From NCBI RefSeq assembly GCF_000023025.1, contig NC_012997.1:2167125-2231124 (forward strand): a stretch of 64,000 nt of DNA. The letters run 5' to 3'. Below the pieces are notes generated by a model. It made no database searches. It was not told the origin of the DNA and saw only the letters and a list, made by a program, of their open reading frames with translations. Source of the DNA: Teredinibacter turnerae T7901. Its GTDB lineage: Bacteria > Pseudomonadota > Gammaproteobacteria > Pseudomonadales > Cellvibrionaceae. Both the position numbers and the translations under genes were made by a program. This document shows, in pieces, positions 54,463 through 63,035 of the stretch. Numbering within the stretch: position 1 is the first letter of the stretch; every line of letters begins with the position of its first letter.

Positions 54463-55215
54463 ATGAAAATTATGGTGCCTATTAAACGCGTTGTGGATTA
54501 CAACGTAAAAGTGAGACCCAACAGTGACGGCAGCGACGTCGACCTCGCCAATGTAAAAATGGCAATTAATCCTTTTTGTGAAATCGCTGTTGAAGAGGCT
54601 ATTCGCCTTAAGGAGCGCGGCAAAGCTGATGAAGTTGTGGTGGTGTGCATCGGACCGAGCAAAGCTCAAGAACAATTGCGCGCAGCCATGGCGTTAGGTG
54701 CTGATCGCGCGATACTTGTTGAAACCGATCTAAGCTTAGAGCCTTTGGCTATAGCGAAAATACTGCAGAAAATTTACGATCAGGAGTCGCCGGGGTTGGT
54801 CATCTTGGGCAAACAATCTATCGATGGCGATAACAACCAAACCGGTCAAATGCTGGCCGCTTTGTGCGGTTTGCCACAAGGCACGTTTGCGTCTGAAGTA
54901 ACCTTTAATGAGAGCAGTATTTATGTAACACGTGAAGTAGATGGCGGACTGGAAACGCTCGAATTACAGTTGCCTGCCGTGGTTACCACTGACTTGCGTT
55001 TGAATGAGCCACGCTATGCTGCGTTGCCCAATATCATGAAAGCGAAAAAGAAACCGTTGGAGACGCTTGCTGCAGACTCCATAGGTGTGGATTTAACGCC
55101 GAGAACAAAATTATTATCGGTAAGTACCCCGCCGGAACGGGCAGCCGGAATTAAAGTTGCGAGTGTGGACGAGCTAATCGAAAAACTGAAAAACGAAGCC
55201 AAGGTGATCTCATGA
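54463..55215 (+). CDS. etfB: Electron transfer flavoprotein beta subunit
   Basis: 250 aa. Opens with the family '[18 protein letters not shown]' sequence and contains the '[20 protein letters not shown]' signature (about 126-145). Together with the alpha subunit it shuttles electrons from acyl-CoA dehydrogenases to ETF-QO. It overlaps etfA by four bases (ATGA). Confidence 0.97.
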   Translation: MKIMVPIKRVVDYNVKVRPNSDGSDVDLANVKMAINPFCEIAVEEAIRLKERGKADEVVVVCIGPSKAQEQLRAAMALGADRAILVETDLSLEPLAIAKILQKIYDQESPGLVILGKQSIDGDNNQTGQMLAALCGLPQGTFASEVTFNESSIYVTREVDGGLETLELQLPAVVTTDLRLNEPRYAALPNIMKAKKKPLETLAADSIGVDLTPRTKLLSVSTPPERAAGIKVASVDELIEKLKNEAKVIS

Positions 55216-56141
55216 GCGTACTGGTCGTAGCAGAACACGATAACAACGAAATTAAGGCTCCGACTCTCAACGCGGTTAGCGCCGCTGTTAGTTTGTCGGA
55301 CGATGTGCACATACTCGTTGCTGGCGTGGCATGCGAAAACGTAGCGGAACAGGCAGCACAGATTGCCGGTGTTACCAAGGTGCTACGCGCAGATGACGCC
55401 AGTCTGGCTCACTTTCTCGCTGAACCAATGGCTCCGCTGATTGCTAAACTTGCTCCGGGTTACTCTCATGTCATCGCGCCGGCAACCACCACAGGAAAAA
55501 ATATTTTGCCGCGAGCTGCAGCGCTGAGCGACGCTCAACCTTTGTCTGATGTGGTTGCCATTGAGAGCGCACAGGTTTTCGTGCGGCCTGTGTATGCTGG
55601 CAATGTATTAGCTAAAGTGGAGAGTATCGATAAGGTCATCTTTCTTACCGTGAGAACCACGGCGTTCGATGCCGCTTTGGCGGAAGGTGGCAGCGCTAAG
55701 GTGGAGTTAGTCGAAGTTGAGGTTTCAAACGAACTCAGTCGTTTCGACAAGCAACAGTTGGCGACGTCTGACAGACCCGAGCTTACCAGTGCTAAAGTCG
55801 TTGTCTCCGGTGGTCGCGGTGTGCAGAGCAGTGATAATTTTTCTTTGATCTATAATCTGGCCGACAAGCTTGAGGCTGCGGTTGGTGCTTCTCGAGCCGC
55901 AGTAGATGCGGGTTTCGTAGCCAACGATATGCAAGTAGGGCAGACGGGTAAAGTGGTAGCGCCGGATCTTTACATCGCAGTTGGCATCTCAGGAGCAATT
56001 CAGCATTTGGCGGGAATGAAAGATTCGAAGGTGATAGTAGCTATAAACAAGGATGAAGACGCGCCCATCTTTCAGGTAGCCGATTACGGGCTGGTTGCGG
56101 ATTTGTTTGAAGCGGTTCCCGAGCTAACCGAAAAGCTCTAA
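55212..56141 (+). CDS. etfA: Electron transfer flavoprotein alpha subunit
   Basis: 309 aa. The C-terminal FAD-binding motif is clear ('[13 protein letters not shown]', '[25 protein letters not shown]'). Starts at the overlapping ATGA with etfB, so the subunits are made in step. Partner of the ETF-QO encoded divergently upstream. Confidence 0.97.
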   Translation: MSVLVVAEHDNNEIKAPTLNAVSAAVSLSDDVHILVAGVACENVAEQAAQIAGVTKVLRADDASLAHFLAEPMAPLIAKLAPGYSHVIAPATTTGKNILPRAAALSDAQPLSDVVAIESAQVFVRPVYAGNVLAKVESIDKVIFLTVRTTAFDAALAEGGSAKVELVEVEVSNELSRFDKQQLATSDRPELTSAKVVVSGGRGVQSSDNFSLIYNLADKLEAAVGASRAAVDAGFVANDMQVGQTGKVVAPDLYIAVGISGAIQHLAGMKDSKVIVAINKDEDAPIFQVADYGLVADLFEAVPELTEKL

Positions 56142-56433
56142 TCGCGGCGCGAAAGTCCACACTGTTACTCCGTTGGATGCAGGAGTAGAATACGCGGTTT
56201 TCACGGCTTGCGCATTGCAGGCCTAACTGTATGACGGTTAACCAATTATCAGGCCGTAGATTAATACTATTTCTGTAGCACTGCTTACAGGATTGGATTG
56301 ACGGGCGAGGCGATTAGCCACGCATTGAAAATACCATTTCCAGCAGTGCATGTTCACAATGTATTAATAGGCCAGGGTAGGGGTTGCCAGCAGCAACAGC
56401 CAGCAGGCGCAACAGGGTAGAGCCGCGTAATTC

Positions 56434-58623
56434 ATGTTCAGTTTTTTTATACCCAGCAGTAAAGTTCAGAAAGACCGCCGCATCATGCACGAAACCGATG
56501 CGCGTATGGCGAAATACAGCCGCCGCGGTCTCGTCTTCAACTTTATTGCCTACCTGATTTGTTTGATGGGTGGTCAGTTTTACGCGGAAAATCGCGAACT
56601 GACCATTGTCCTTACTGCGGGCCTTGCGTTCATTACCTTGCTGCGCGGGATACTTCTGTTCCGTTTTTATCAAATTTATCCACGTGCCCCGCAGCGTTGG
56701 CGCAATAGTTATTTCGTCGCGACCTTACTGGGGGCCATGTGGTGGGGGTTTATTCTGGTAAGCATTACGATGCGCCTGGATATGAGCCACGAAGCGCCGC
56801 TCCTCTGGTTATACACTGTCGTATTTTTCTCCACCACTGCCCATGCTTTTGCGCCTTATCAACGCTTTCTCGCGTATTACCAGTTTTTTGGTCTGGTGCC
56901 CGCTGCACTAGCGGCACTGGTCGTCGGTGGCGTTACTGCGACGCTGTATGGCGTGCTAATGATTATGTTTTACGTCATCCTCATTCACCAGTGCAGGTTG
57001 ATGTCTGAAAATTATTGGGAGAGATTGGAAGCGTCCTACGCACTGGCGCGCAAAACGCAGTCGATAGAGGAAGAAAAGCGAGATACGCGAGCAAGTGCCG
57101 CGTTGTATCGAGAGTTTCTTGGGTGTTTGCGGTCGGACCTGCAGACAATCGTGGGAGAAACCCAATTGGCGCTTAATAGTGCCGGGGAGAGTTCCGCTGA
57201 GCAATCTGCCCAGGCGCTGCAGTGGCAGCGCGACTTCTTTCGTGTATTTAACAACGTTAACGACTTCTACAGTGTCTTGAATAAAGAGCTCCAGCTAGAG
57301 AGTAAAATCTTCAATATTCGCCACGAACTGCAGAATATTGTCGCGGAATATCTCGACAGCGCCGAGCTGGACGGTGTTGCGATTGAAACGTCATTGTCGC
57401 CAACATTGCCTATGCGGTTAAAGGGCGATGCGAGTCGCCTGGCTCAGGTCATCAAAACTCTGTTGTCCCACTGTATCGCCAACATGGATCGAGGCGTAGT
57501 GCTCTTTGAAGTAGAGTTCCTGCGCGAGTATGAGAGTGCTGGCGAGCTTTATATTAATATCTCCAGCTTCTCCAACCAGCAGCAAAAACGTCGATTTTTT
57601 GGTGAGGATGCGGGTAGCTTACCGCAAGCGAACCTGTCTTTTACCGTTGCTCGGGGTATTGCTGAATTGATGAGCGGTAGCATCGAAATCAACGAAATCC
57701 CCAGTGAGGGCGTCACTTACCGGCTGGATGCAAAATTCGACGTGGCGGACCAGGCAGGGCAGTTGGATTTTCATGCAAATTCGTTTCAAAACCATACCAT
57801 TATGCTCGTTCATCGCAGTATCCGAATTCAGGATATCAAGCGAAGAGAGCTAAATGCGCTCGGCTTTACCGTCGTCTCGGAGCCGAATTACAAGAAAGCG
57901 CAAAGTCAGTTGGCGGCCAGCTACAAAGAAGGGAAGCCCATCGAAGCTGTACTGTATTTCGTGGAGGAGGGCGATGATGAGGCCCGTGAATTTAATAATG
58001 CTCTCGCAGAGCACCCGGAGCTTCGTTACACCCATCAGCTGATTGCGGCAAGTCCACGTCAGCAGCGGAATCTCATGTCAGAAGGATTTGTGCAAACAGA
58101 ATTTGTTCATATGGTGAGCAAACCCGTAGGTTTATTTGAGCTCGAAAATGCGTTCAATACGGTTTACGACGTGAAGGATGACGATCACCAGGTGATTCCC
58201 GGCGTAGAGGTTGAAGAAGCAGCGCAGGCTAAAACAACTGAGCTGGCAATCCTGGTATTGAGCGACCGGGAGAAACTGATCGCTCGGATCGATACGGCTT
58301 TGTCCGATGGCATGGTTGTACATCGCTGCGCGAACAGTGAAAAGCTCGCCACGCAAATTAAAAAGCTAAAGCTTGATGTGGTGTTGATTGACTGCGATGG
58401 CGAGACTCAACTGGTGCATGCAGTTGATACTATTCGAGCGGAGGAAGCGGCAAACGAGGAAGAATCTCTACTGCCGATTCTGGGGGTAAGCGATGCGTCT
58501 GTGGAGCATCCGTCTGGTGTTTACGAACTTGGCATAGACGATTACATTATTCTGAACTGCGACGACCGCAAGCTGAAGCGAACGGTTGAACACTGGGCTC
58601 ATTTAAAACAATTTCTGGAATAA
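56434..58623 (+). CDS. Degenerate hybrid histidine kinase (probable pseudokinase)
   Basis: 729 aa. About six membrane helices (33-190) are followed by a coiled segment, a dimerisation/phosphoacceptor-like helix (about 222-245) and an ATPase-like domain (about 325-435). Two receiver-like domains come last (about 453-580 and 607-725). The layout is that of a hybrid sensor kinase, but the His of the H-box is Ser234 ('REFLGCLRSDLQTIVG'). Both N-box Asn are replaced (Thr342, His346), and receiver 1 lacks a phosphoacceptor Asp ('AVLYFVEEGD'). Receiver 2 keeps an Asp in 'VVLIDCDGE'. Likely a non-catalytic signalling scaffold. Weak ribosome binding site. Confidence 0.75.
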   Translation: MFSFFIPSSKVQKDRRIMHETDARMAKYSRRGLVFNFIAYLICLMGGQFYAENRELTIVLTAGLAFITLLRGILLFRFYQIYPRAPQRWRNSYFVATLLGAMWWGFILVSITMRLDMSHEAPLLWLYTVVFFSTTAHAFAPYQRFLAYYQFFGLVPAALAALVVGGVTATLYGVLMIMFYVILIHQCRLMSENYWERLEASYALARKTQSIEEEKRDTRASAALYREFLGCLRSDLQTIVGETQLALNSAGESSAEQSAQALQWQRDFFRVFNNVNDFYSVLNKELQLESKIFNIRHELQNIVAEYLDSAELDGVAIETSLSPTLPMRLKGDASRLAQVIKTLLSHCIANMDRGVVLFEVEFLREYESAGELYINISSFSNQQQKRRFFGEDAGSLPQANLSFTVARGIAELMSGSIEINEIPSEGVTYRLDAKFDVADQAGQLDFHANSFQNHTIMLVHRSIRIQDIKRRELNALGFTVVSEPNYKKAQSQLAASYKEGKPIEAVLYFVEEGDDEAREFNNALAEHPELRYTHQLIAASPRQQRNLMSEGFVQTEFVHMVSKPVGLFELENAFNTVYDVKDDDHQVIPGVEVEEAAQAKTTELAILVLSDREKLIARIDTALSDGMVVHRCANSEKLATQIKKLKLDVVLIDCDGETQLVHAVDTIRAEEAANEEESLLPILGVSDASVEHPSGVYELGIDDYIILNCDDRKLKRTVEHWAHLKQFLE

Positions 58624-58643
58624 ATGGAGACTGCGCATTGCAC

Positions 58644-58674
58644 AAAAAAGCGAGCCTTGGGAGCTCGCTTTTTT
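58644..58674. terminator. Rho-independent terminator after the pseudokinase gene
   Basis: Perfect inverted repeat AAAAAAGCGAGC / GCTCGCTTTTTT with a seven-base loop, A-run before and T-run after, so it can act for both converging genes. Confidence 0.92.
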
Positions 58675-58726
58675 ACAGTACTCACCAAATACCTGGCACT
58701 ACTTGATTAAGATTGTACGTGTACTT

Positions 58727-59548
58727 TTATATCGAGAACTCCGCCCAAATAGGGCAGTGATCAGACGGTTTTTCCATGCCGCGAATCTCCAAATCGATAC
58801 CCGCATTGGAACATTTTTCGACAAGTTGTTGAGTCGCTAAAATTAAATCGATGCGCAGACCACGACGTGGTTCGCGTTCGTAGCCGCGGCTGCGGTAGTC
58901 AAACCAGCTATAAAGGTCGTCAGCTTCGGGTTGCAATTTGCGCAGGGTATCGTGAAGCCCCCAGCATAACAGCCTGTCCAACCACTCTCGCTCTTCTGGC
59001 AAAAAGCTACATTTTCCAGATCGCAGCCAGCGTTTACGGTTATCCTCGCCGATACCTATATCGATATCCTGCGGTGAAATGTTCATATCGCCCATCACAA
59101 TAAGATTGTCTTCAGGCGAATATTGGCCGGTTAGAAGCGACTGTAGATCGCTATAGAAATTGCGTTTGTTTGGGAATTTAACCGGATGGGTGTTGCTCTC
59201 ACCTTGAGGGAAATAGCCGTTCATGACGGTAAGTGGTTTGTCTGCACCAATCTCGAATTGCCCAACAATAAATCGCTTCTGAGCATCCTCGCCGTCTGTT
59301 GCAAAGCCTTTTTGTACGGATAAAAAGGGATGCTTCGACATAAGTGCAACCCCGTAGTGGGTTTTTTGGCCAAGAAACTCAACGTGATAGCCAAGCCGCT
59401 CAATATCTTCGCGAGGGAAATTTTCGTCGGCAACTTTAGTTTCCTGGAGGCCAATAAAGTCCGGATTATATTTCTCTACCACCGCTTCTAATTGATGTAA
59501 TCGTGTGCGGATACTGTTTACGTTAAACGATACACAGGTAATGGCCAA
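58727..59548 (-). CDS. xthA: Exodeoxyribonuclease III
   Basis: 273 aa from TTG 59548, chosen for AAGGAG five bases upstream; the frame continues to 59599 but without a start signal there. AP endonuclease and 3'-5' exonuclease of base excision repair. Motifs: 'SFNVNSIRTRLHQLEAVV' near the N-terminus, 'GLQETKV' (metal-binding Glu), 'VMGDMNISPQDIDIG', 'GLRIDLILATQ' and 'KPSDHCPIWAEF' (catalytic Asp-His). Confidence 0.95.
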   Translation of the reverse strand: MAITCVSFNVNSIRTRLHQLEAVVEKYNPDFIGLQETKVADENFPREDIERLGYHVEFLGQKTHYGVALMSKHPFLSVQKGFATDGEDAQKRFIVGQFEIGADKPLTVMNGYFPQGESNTHPVKFPNKRNFYSDLQSLLTGQYSPEDNLIVMGDMNISPQDIDIGIGEDNRKRWLRSGKCSFLPEEREWLDRLLCWGLHDTLRKLQPEADDLYSWFDYRSRGYEREPRRGLRIDLILATQQLVEKCSNAGIDLEIRGMEKPSDHCPIWAEFSI

Positions 59549-59663
59549 TGAATTCTCCTTTTTACTTCCGGGGTAGGTTCTAGCGAAACGCACTTGCAAC
59601 GTACCTATAAATTTCGCTATAGCAGTTCAGTCGTAAGTTATCGTAACTGCGGTTATTCAAACG

Positions 59664-59690
59664 AAAAAGCCCGGCATAGGAGCCGGGCTT
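59664..59690 (-). terminator. Terminator after prc (minus strand)
   Basis: Stem AAGCCCGGC / GCCGGGCTT with a six-base loop; on the minus strand it is followed by TTTTTCG. It lies 35 bases after the prc stop and before xthA. Confidence 0.8.
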
Positions 59691-59724
59691 GGAAACACCA
59701 AAATAGTCGAGTCGCGAAAGGGCG

Positions 59725-61830
59725 TTAGAAATTAGACGCCTGTTTTACTGCATCGGTAGACAGTATGCGAATCATGTCGACCATGATATTGCCGGTTTCG
59801 ATCAACAGGGTATCACCGTCCACATCGATTTCATACTGATTCTGGGCCACTTGCTCATCGTCCTGCTCCTCTACCTCAGAGGAGCGGTATTCCTCCAGGG
59901 TTTTGTAGGGCTGAAGGTGCTTTCCAATACGTCGCTTGTTGTCTATATCCATGGCTTCACGTTCCAGCGTTTCTTTTTCAGCGATGCGCGATTTCTCGTT
60001 AAGCGAAACGCTCTTCTTGTCCTTGTTTTTTGCCATCATGGCTATCTGGTCAAGAATGAAATTGAAATCCGGGTCGGTTTTTACACGCTTGTCATGGTCG
60101 GCAATCAGCTCAGGCAAAAACGCCTGGAAATTGTAATAACGCGCATGGGGAACCTCGTGAATCTGATCCCATGGCAGCGCGTTTTCGTACGCGGATTCTC
60201 CGACTTCGTCGGTGTCGATCATCACCGGTAGCGATATGTCGGGGATTACCCCCCGGTGCTGCGTGCTGTCGCCAGACACACGATAAAATTTGGATTCAGT
60301 GATTTTTAGCTTACCCTCGAGCAAATCGGTCACAGATTGCACTGTGCCTTTGCCGAACGATTGTGAGCCCACGATTAAACCGCGTTGATAGTCTTGGATT
60401 GCACCAGCGAAAATTTCCGACGCTGAAGCGCTCAATCGGTTAACCAATACAATCAGCGGGCCGCGGTATCTCGCTTTGGAATTGGAGCTGTGGTGGCGGT
60501 TGATGCGGTTGTCGGGAGTGCGTATCTGTACGACCGGCCCCTGATCAATGAACAGGTCGGTAAGCATGGTCGCCTCGTACAGTGAACCACCGCCGTTGTT
60601 GCGCAAATCCAGAATAACTCCGTCGACGTTTTCCTTGCTCAGCTCGTCGAGCAGGCGAGCCACATCGCGTTTACTGCTTTTGTAGTTGGGGTCTCGGTTG
60701 TTTTGTGCCTGGAAATCGATATAGAACGCTGGCAGGTGAATTACGCCGATTTTGTATGTGGTATCGCCGTCACCCAGCTCCATAACGGCTTTTTTAGCGG
60801 CCTGATCTTCCAGCTTCACTTTACCGCGTCGGATGCTGATTATCTGGGTTTCGCCGTTGGCAGGCGCATCGCTTGGCAGCACTTCGAGTCGTACCGTGGT
60901 GTTTTTAGGGCTGCGAATCATGTTTACCACTTCGTCAAGGCGCCAGCCTACAATATCCACCAGTTCACCGTCAGAACCCTGGCCAACGCCGACGACACGA
61001 TCGGCTGCTTTTAACTGGCCCTGCTTGTCGGCGGGCCCACCAGGTACCAGGCGGACTACTTTGGTGAATTCGTCCTCTGATTGAAGAACAGCCCCGATGC
61101 CTTCAAGCGAAAGCGACATGTTGATATCGAAGTTCTTCGATGTGCGCTCGCTCCAATAATTGGTATGTGGGTCGTACAGCATGGTTAGGGCATTTACCAT
61201 GGTTTCGAAAACGTCGGTGCCATCCTGCTGTTTTATGCGGGTAAGCTGGTTTTTGTAGCGTCGCGCAACAGTTTCTCGCGCCTCCGCCACAGTTTTACCC
61301 GCGAGTTTGAGGTTGAGCAGGCTCAGTTTTATGCGTTTAAACCAAAGATCATCGGCTTCTGCGCGTGTATTCGGCCAGGGCATTTCCTCCCTGTCGATCA
61401 CAATGCTGTCATTCTGATCGAAGCGGAAAGTCACCGAGTCGTCCTCCAGCAGGTCTATGATCTGCTCAAGGCGGGATACCAGCCTCTGGCGGTAGGTGTG
61501 GTAGATATCGAATCCTGGGCCGAGGTCGCCTTTGCGAAAGTAATCGTCGAATTTGGTGGCGTTTTTTTCAAAACCTTCAACGTCCTTGGCGTAGAAGAAC
61601 ATTCGTGCCGGATCGAGCGTTTCCAGGTATTTCGCGAGGAATTTTTGTGATAGCGCGTCGTCAACCGGTTGGTCACGGTAGTGGTGTGAATGCAAGCGGC
61701 TGATAACTTCTTTAAGTGTTTCCGATTGTTTCTCAGTGTACTGTAGCGGCGGAATTATCGTGGCCCAGGCTACAGAAGAAAAAAGTAGCGAAATGAGCAA
61801 AAATCGGCTTAGTGTTTTTATAGAAGGCAT
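59725..61830 (-). CDS. prc: Tail-specific carboxy-terminal protease Prc
   Basis: 701 aa (E. coli Prc 682). Periplasmic S41 serine protease that degrades proteins by their C-termini and matures several envelope proteins. Signal peptide at 1-23, an N-terminal helical domain, and a PDZ domain around 240-330 ('GIGAVLQSEDEFTKVVRLVPGGPADKQG'). The catalytic region has 'RLSASASEIFAGAIQDY' (nucleophile Ser) and 'SFGKGTVQS' (Lys). The C-terminal DUF3340-type tail is complete. Upstream of it lies a 234-base gap without a gene. Confidence 0.95.
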   Translation of the reverse strand: MPSIKTLSRFLLISLLFSSVAWATIIPPLQYTEKQSETLKEVISRLHSHHYRDQPVDDALSQKFLAKYLETLDPARMFFYAKDVEGFEKNATKFDDYFRKGDLGPGFDIYHTYRQRLVSRLEQIIDLLEDDSVTFRFDQNDSIVIDREEMPWPNTRAEADDLWFKRIKLSLLNLKLAGKTVAEARETVARRYKNQLTRIKQQDGTDVFETMVNALTMLYDPHTNYWSERTSKNFDINMSLSLEGIGAVLQSEDEFTKVVRLVPGGPADKQGQLKAADRVVGVGQGSDGELVDIVGWRLDEVVNMIRSPKNTTVRLEVLPSDAPANGETQIISIRRGKVKLEDQAAKKAVMELGDGDTTYKIGVIHLPAFYIDFQAQNNRDPNYKSSKRDVARLLDELSKENVDGVILDLRNNGGGSLYEATMLTDLFIDQGPVVQIRTPDNRINRHHSSNSKARYRGPLIVLVNRLSASASEIFAGAIQDYQRGLIVGSQSFGKGTVQSVTDLLEGKLKITESKFYRVSGDSTQHRGVIPDISLPVMIDTDEVGESAYENALPWDQIHEVPHARYYNFQAFLPELIADHDKRVKTDPDFNFILDQIAMMAKNKDKKSVSLNEKSRIAEKETLEREAMDIDNKRRIGKHLQPYKTLEEYRSSEVEEQDDEQVAQNQYEIDVDGDTLLIETGNIMVDMIRILSTDAVKQASNF

Positions 61831-62064
61831 AGTCCGGTTTTACCTGGCAAATAAACGTTTGACAGCGCGCTGACTCAAGAGCGCAAAACTGCGGCGTATC
61901 AGCAAATATAGCATAGCGCTTTCACTCAAAAGAGTGATTATGCCCGAATTGGTTCCGCAAATTTTTCCTAACAACAGGTAAATTTCACCTTATAAGCCAA
62001 ATATTTAGTGGGCAAACTTCATCCCGCGCGCGAAATTTGTGCTTATATCTGGCGGACCTCGGTA

Positions 62065-62691
62065 TCAGGCGTCGTCAAACGGGTCGAACCAATGTTCTTG
62101 CTTTAATCCCAAAAGGCGGAATATTGCAGTCGTCATGTCCGTTTTTATTGCGTCGAAGTTGTTTTCAATGCGCGCAAAACTCACCATTCCGTGGAAGTAC
62201 TGTGCGAACAGGCGGGCAGTAGATTCGGCACATATATCCTTTTCCAGCAAGTCTGCCTGCTTTAACGCTTGAATCAACGCACGATTATAGGTGATAGACC
62301 GTTGCAAAATATCCCGCTGAGTTTGCGCAATCGTGGCAAAATCACAACCGAGTTCGCTGGCTGAAAATGTGTAAGAACAATCCCTTACCGTTCCTGCGTC
62401 TATATCGAATTTCCGCGAGAATACGAACCGAAGGTAACGTTTGAGCTGCTCAAGGGGAGGGTTCATGGGCGACATGATCTCATCCACCACTTGCTTAGTG
62501 GATTGCCACGAGTACTCACTCGCTTGGCAAAATAGCGCCGCCTTAGACTCGAAATGGTGGTAGAAGCTTCCTTTGGTCACACCGGCTTGCTTACAGATTT
62601 CGTTCACCCCCACGGCGTTATAATTGCGTCTCCACAACAAATTTAACGCTGTTTCGAGCAGGCGTTCGCGTGTTTCTATGTTATTGGACAT
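62065..62691 (-). CDS. TetR-family transcriptional repressor of the adjacent RND efflux gene
   Basis: 208 aa. N-terminal TetR helix-turn-helix (about 6-52: 'GVNEICKQAGVTKGSFYHHF'), variable C-terminal ligand-binding domain. It is divergent from the RND adaptor gene, and two related palindromes lie in the shared region, one close to its own start and one inside the efflux promoter. It probably represses both until a toxic ligand binds. The ligand is unknown. Confidence 0.92.
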   Translation of the reverse strand: MSNNIETRERLLETALNLLWRRNYNAVGVNEICKQAGVTKGSFYHHFESKAALFCQASEYSWQSTKQVVDEIMSPMNPPLEQLKRYLRFVFSRKFDIDAGTVRDCSYTFSASELGCDFATIAQTQRDILQRSITYNRALIQALKQADLLEKDICAESTARLFAQYFHGMVSFARIENNFDAIKTDMTTAIFRLLGLKQEHWFDPFDDA

Positions 62692-62769
62692 GGCACATAT
62701 ATTACCCGTTACTTCCTCGTGAGCCTGATTGGCTTGTGGTCACTGTGACCGCTAGCGGCGATTTTAGTT

Positions 62770-62787
62770 CTATACCAACCGGTATGT
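62770..62787. promoter_or_regulatory. TetR operator, copy 1 (near the repressor gene)
   Basis: An 18-base sequence containing ATACC-AACC-GGTAT. It agrees with the efflux-side palindrome at 15 of 18 positions and lies 79 bases upstream of the repressor start, fitting autoregulation. Confidence 0.6.
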
Positions 62788-62945
62788 CGGTTTTGTGACA
62801 CTTCGATTTTAGACGTACCTTAGCACGGAAACATGACTATTTCAGCTGATTTATTTTACTTGAAGTAAGCGTTACAACCTCTTGTTATCAAAAGATAAAT
62901 AGCAGATTGTGTTACCAACTCACCCAAGACGGGTAACATTTCTGC

Positions 62946-62975
62946 TTGACGCACATACCGACCGGTATGTACAGT
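62946..62975 (+). promoter_or_regulatory. Promoter of the RND efflux gene with an embedded TetR operator
   Basis: TTGACG (62946-62951) and TACAGT (62970-62975) with an 18-base spacer. The spacer is filled by the palindrome ACATACC-GACC-GGTATGT (62953-62970). Repressor bound there would exclude RNA polymerase. The adaptor gene starts 61 bases downstream. Confidence 0.68.
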
Positions 62976-63035
62976 TTGTTCATCTTGTCGACTGGCCTAT
63001 GCCAGCCCCGCCTGTTCAATCGCCGAGGAATTGTT

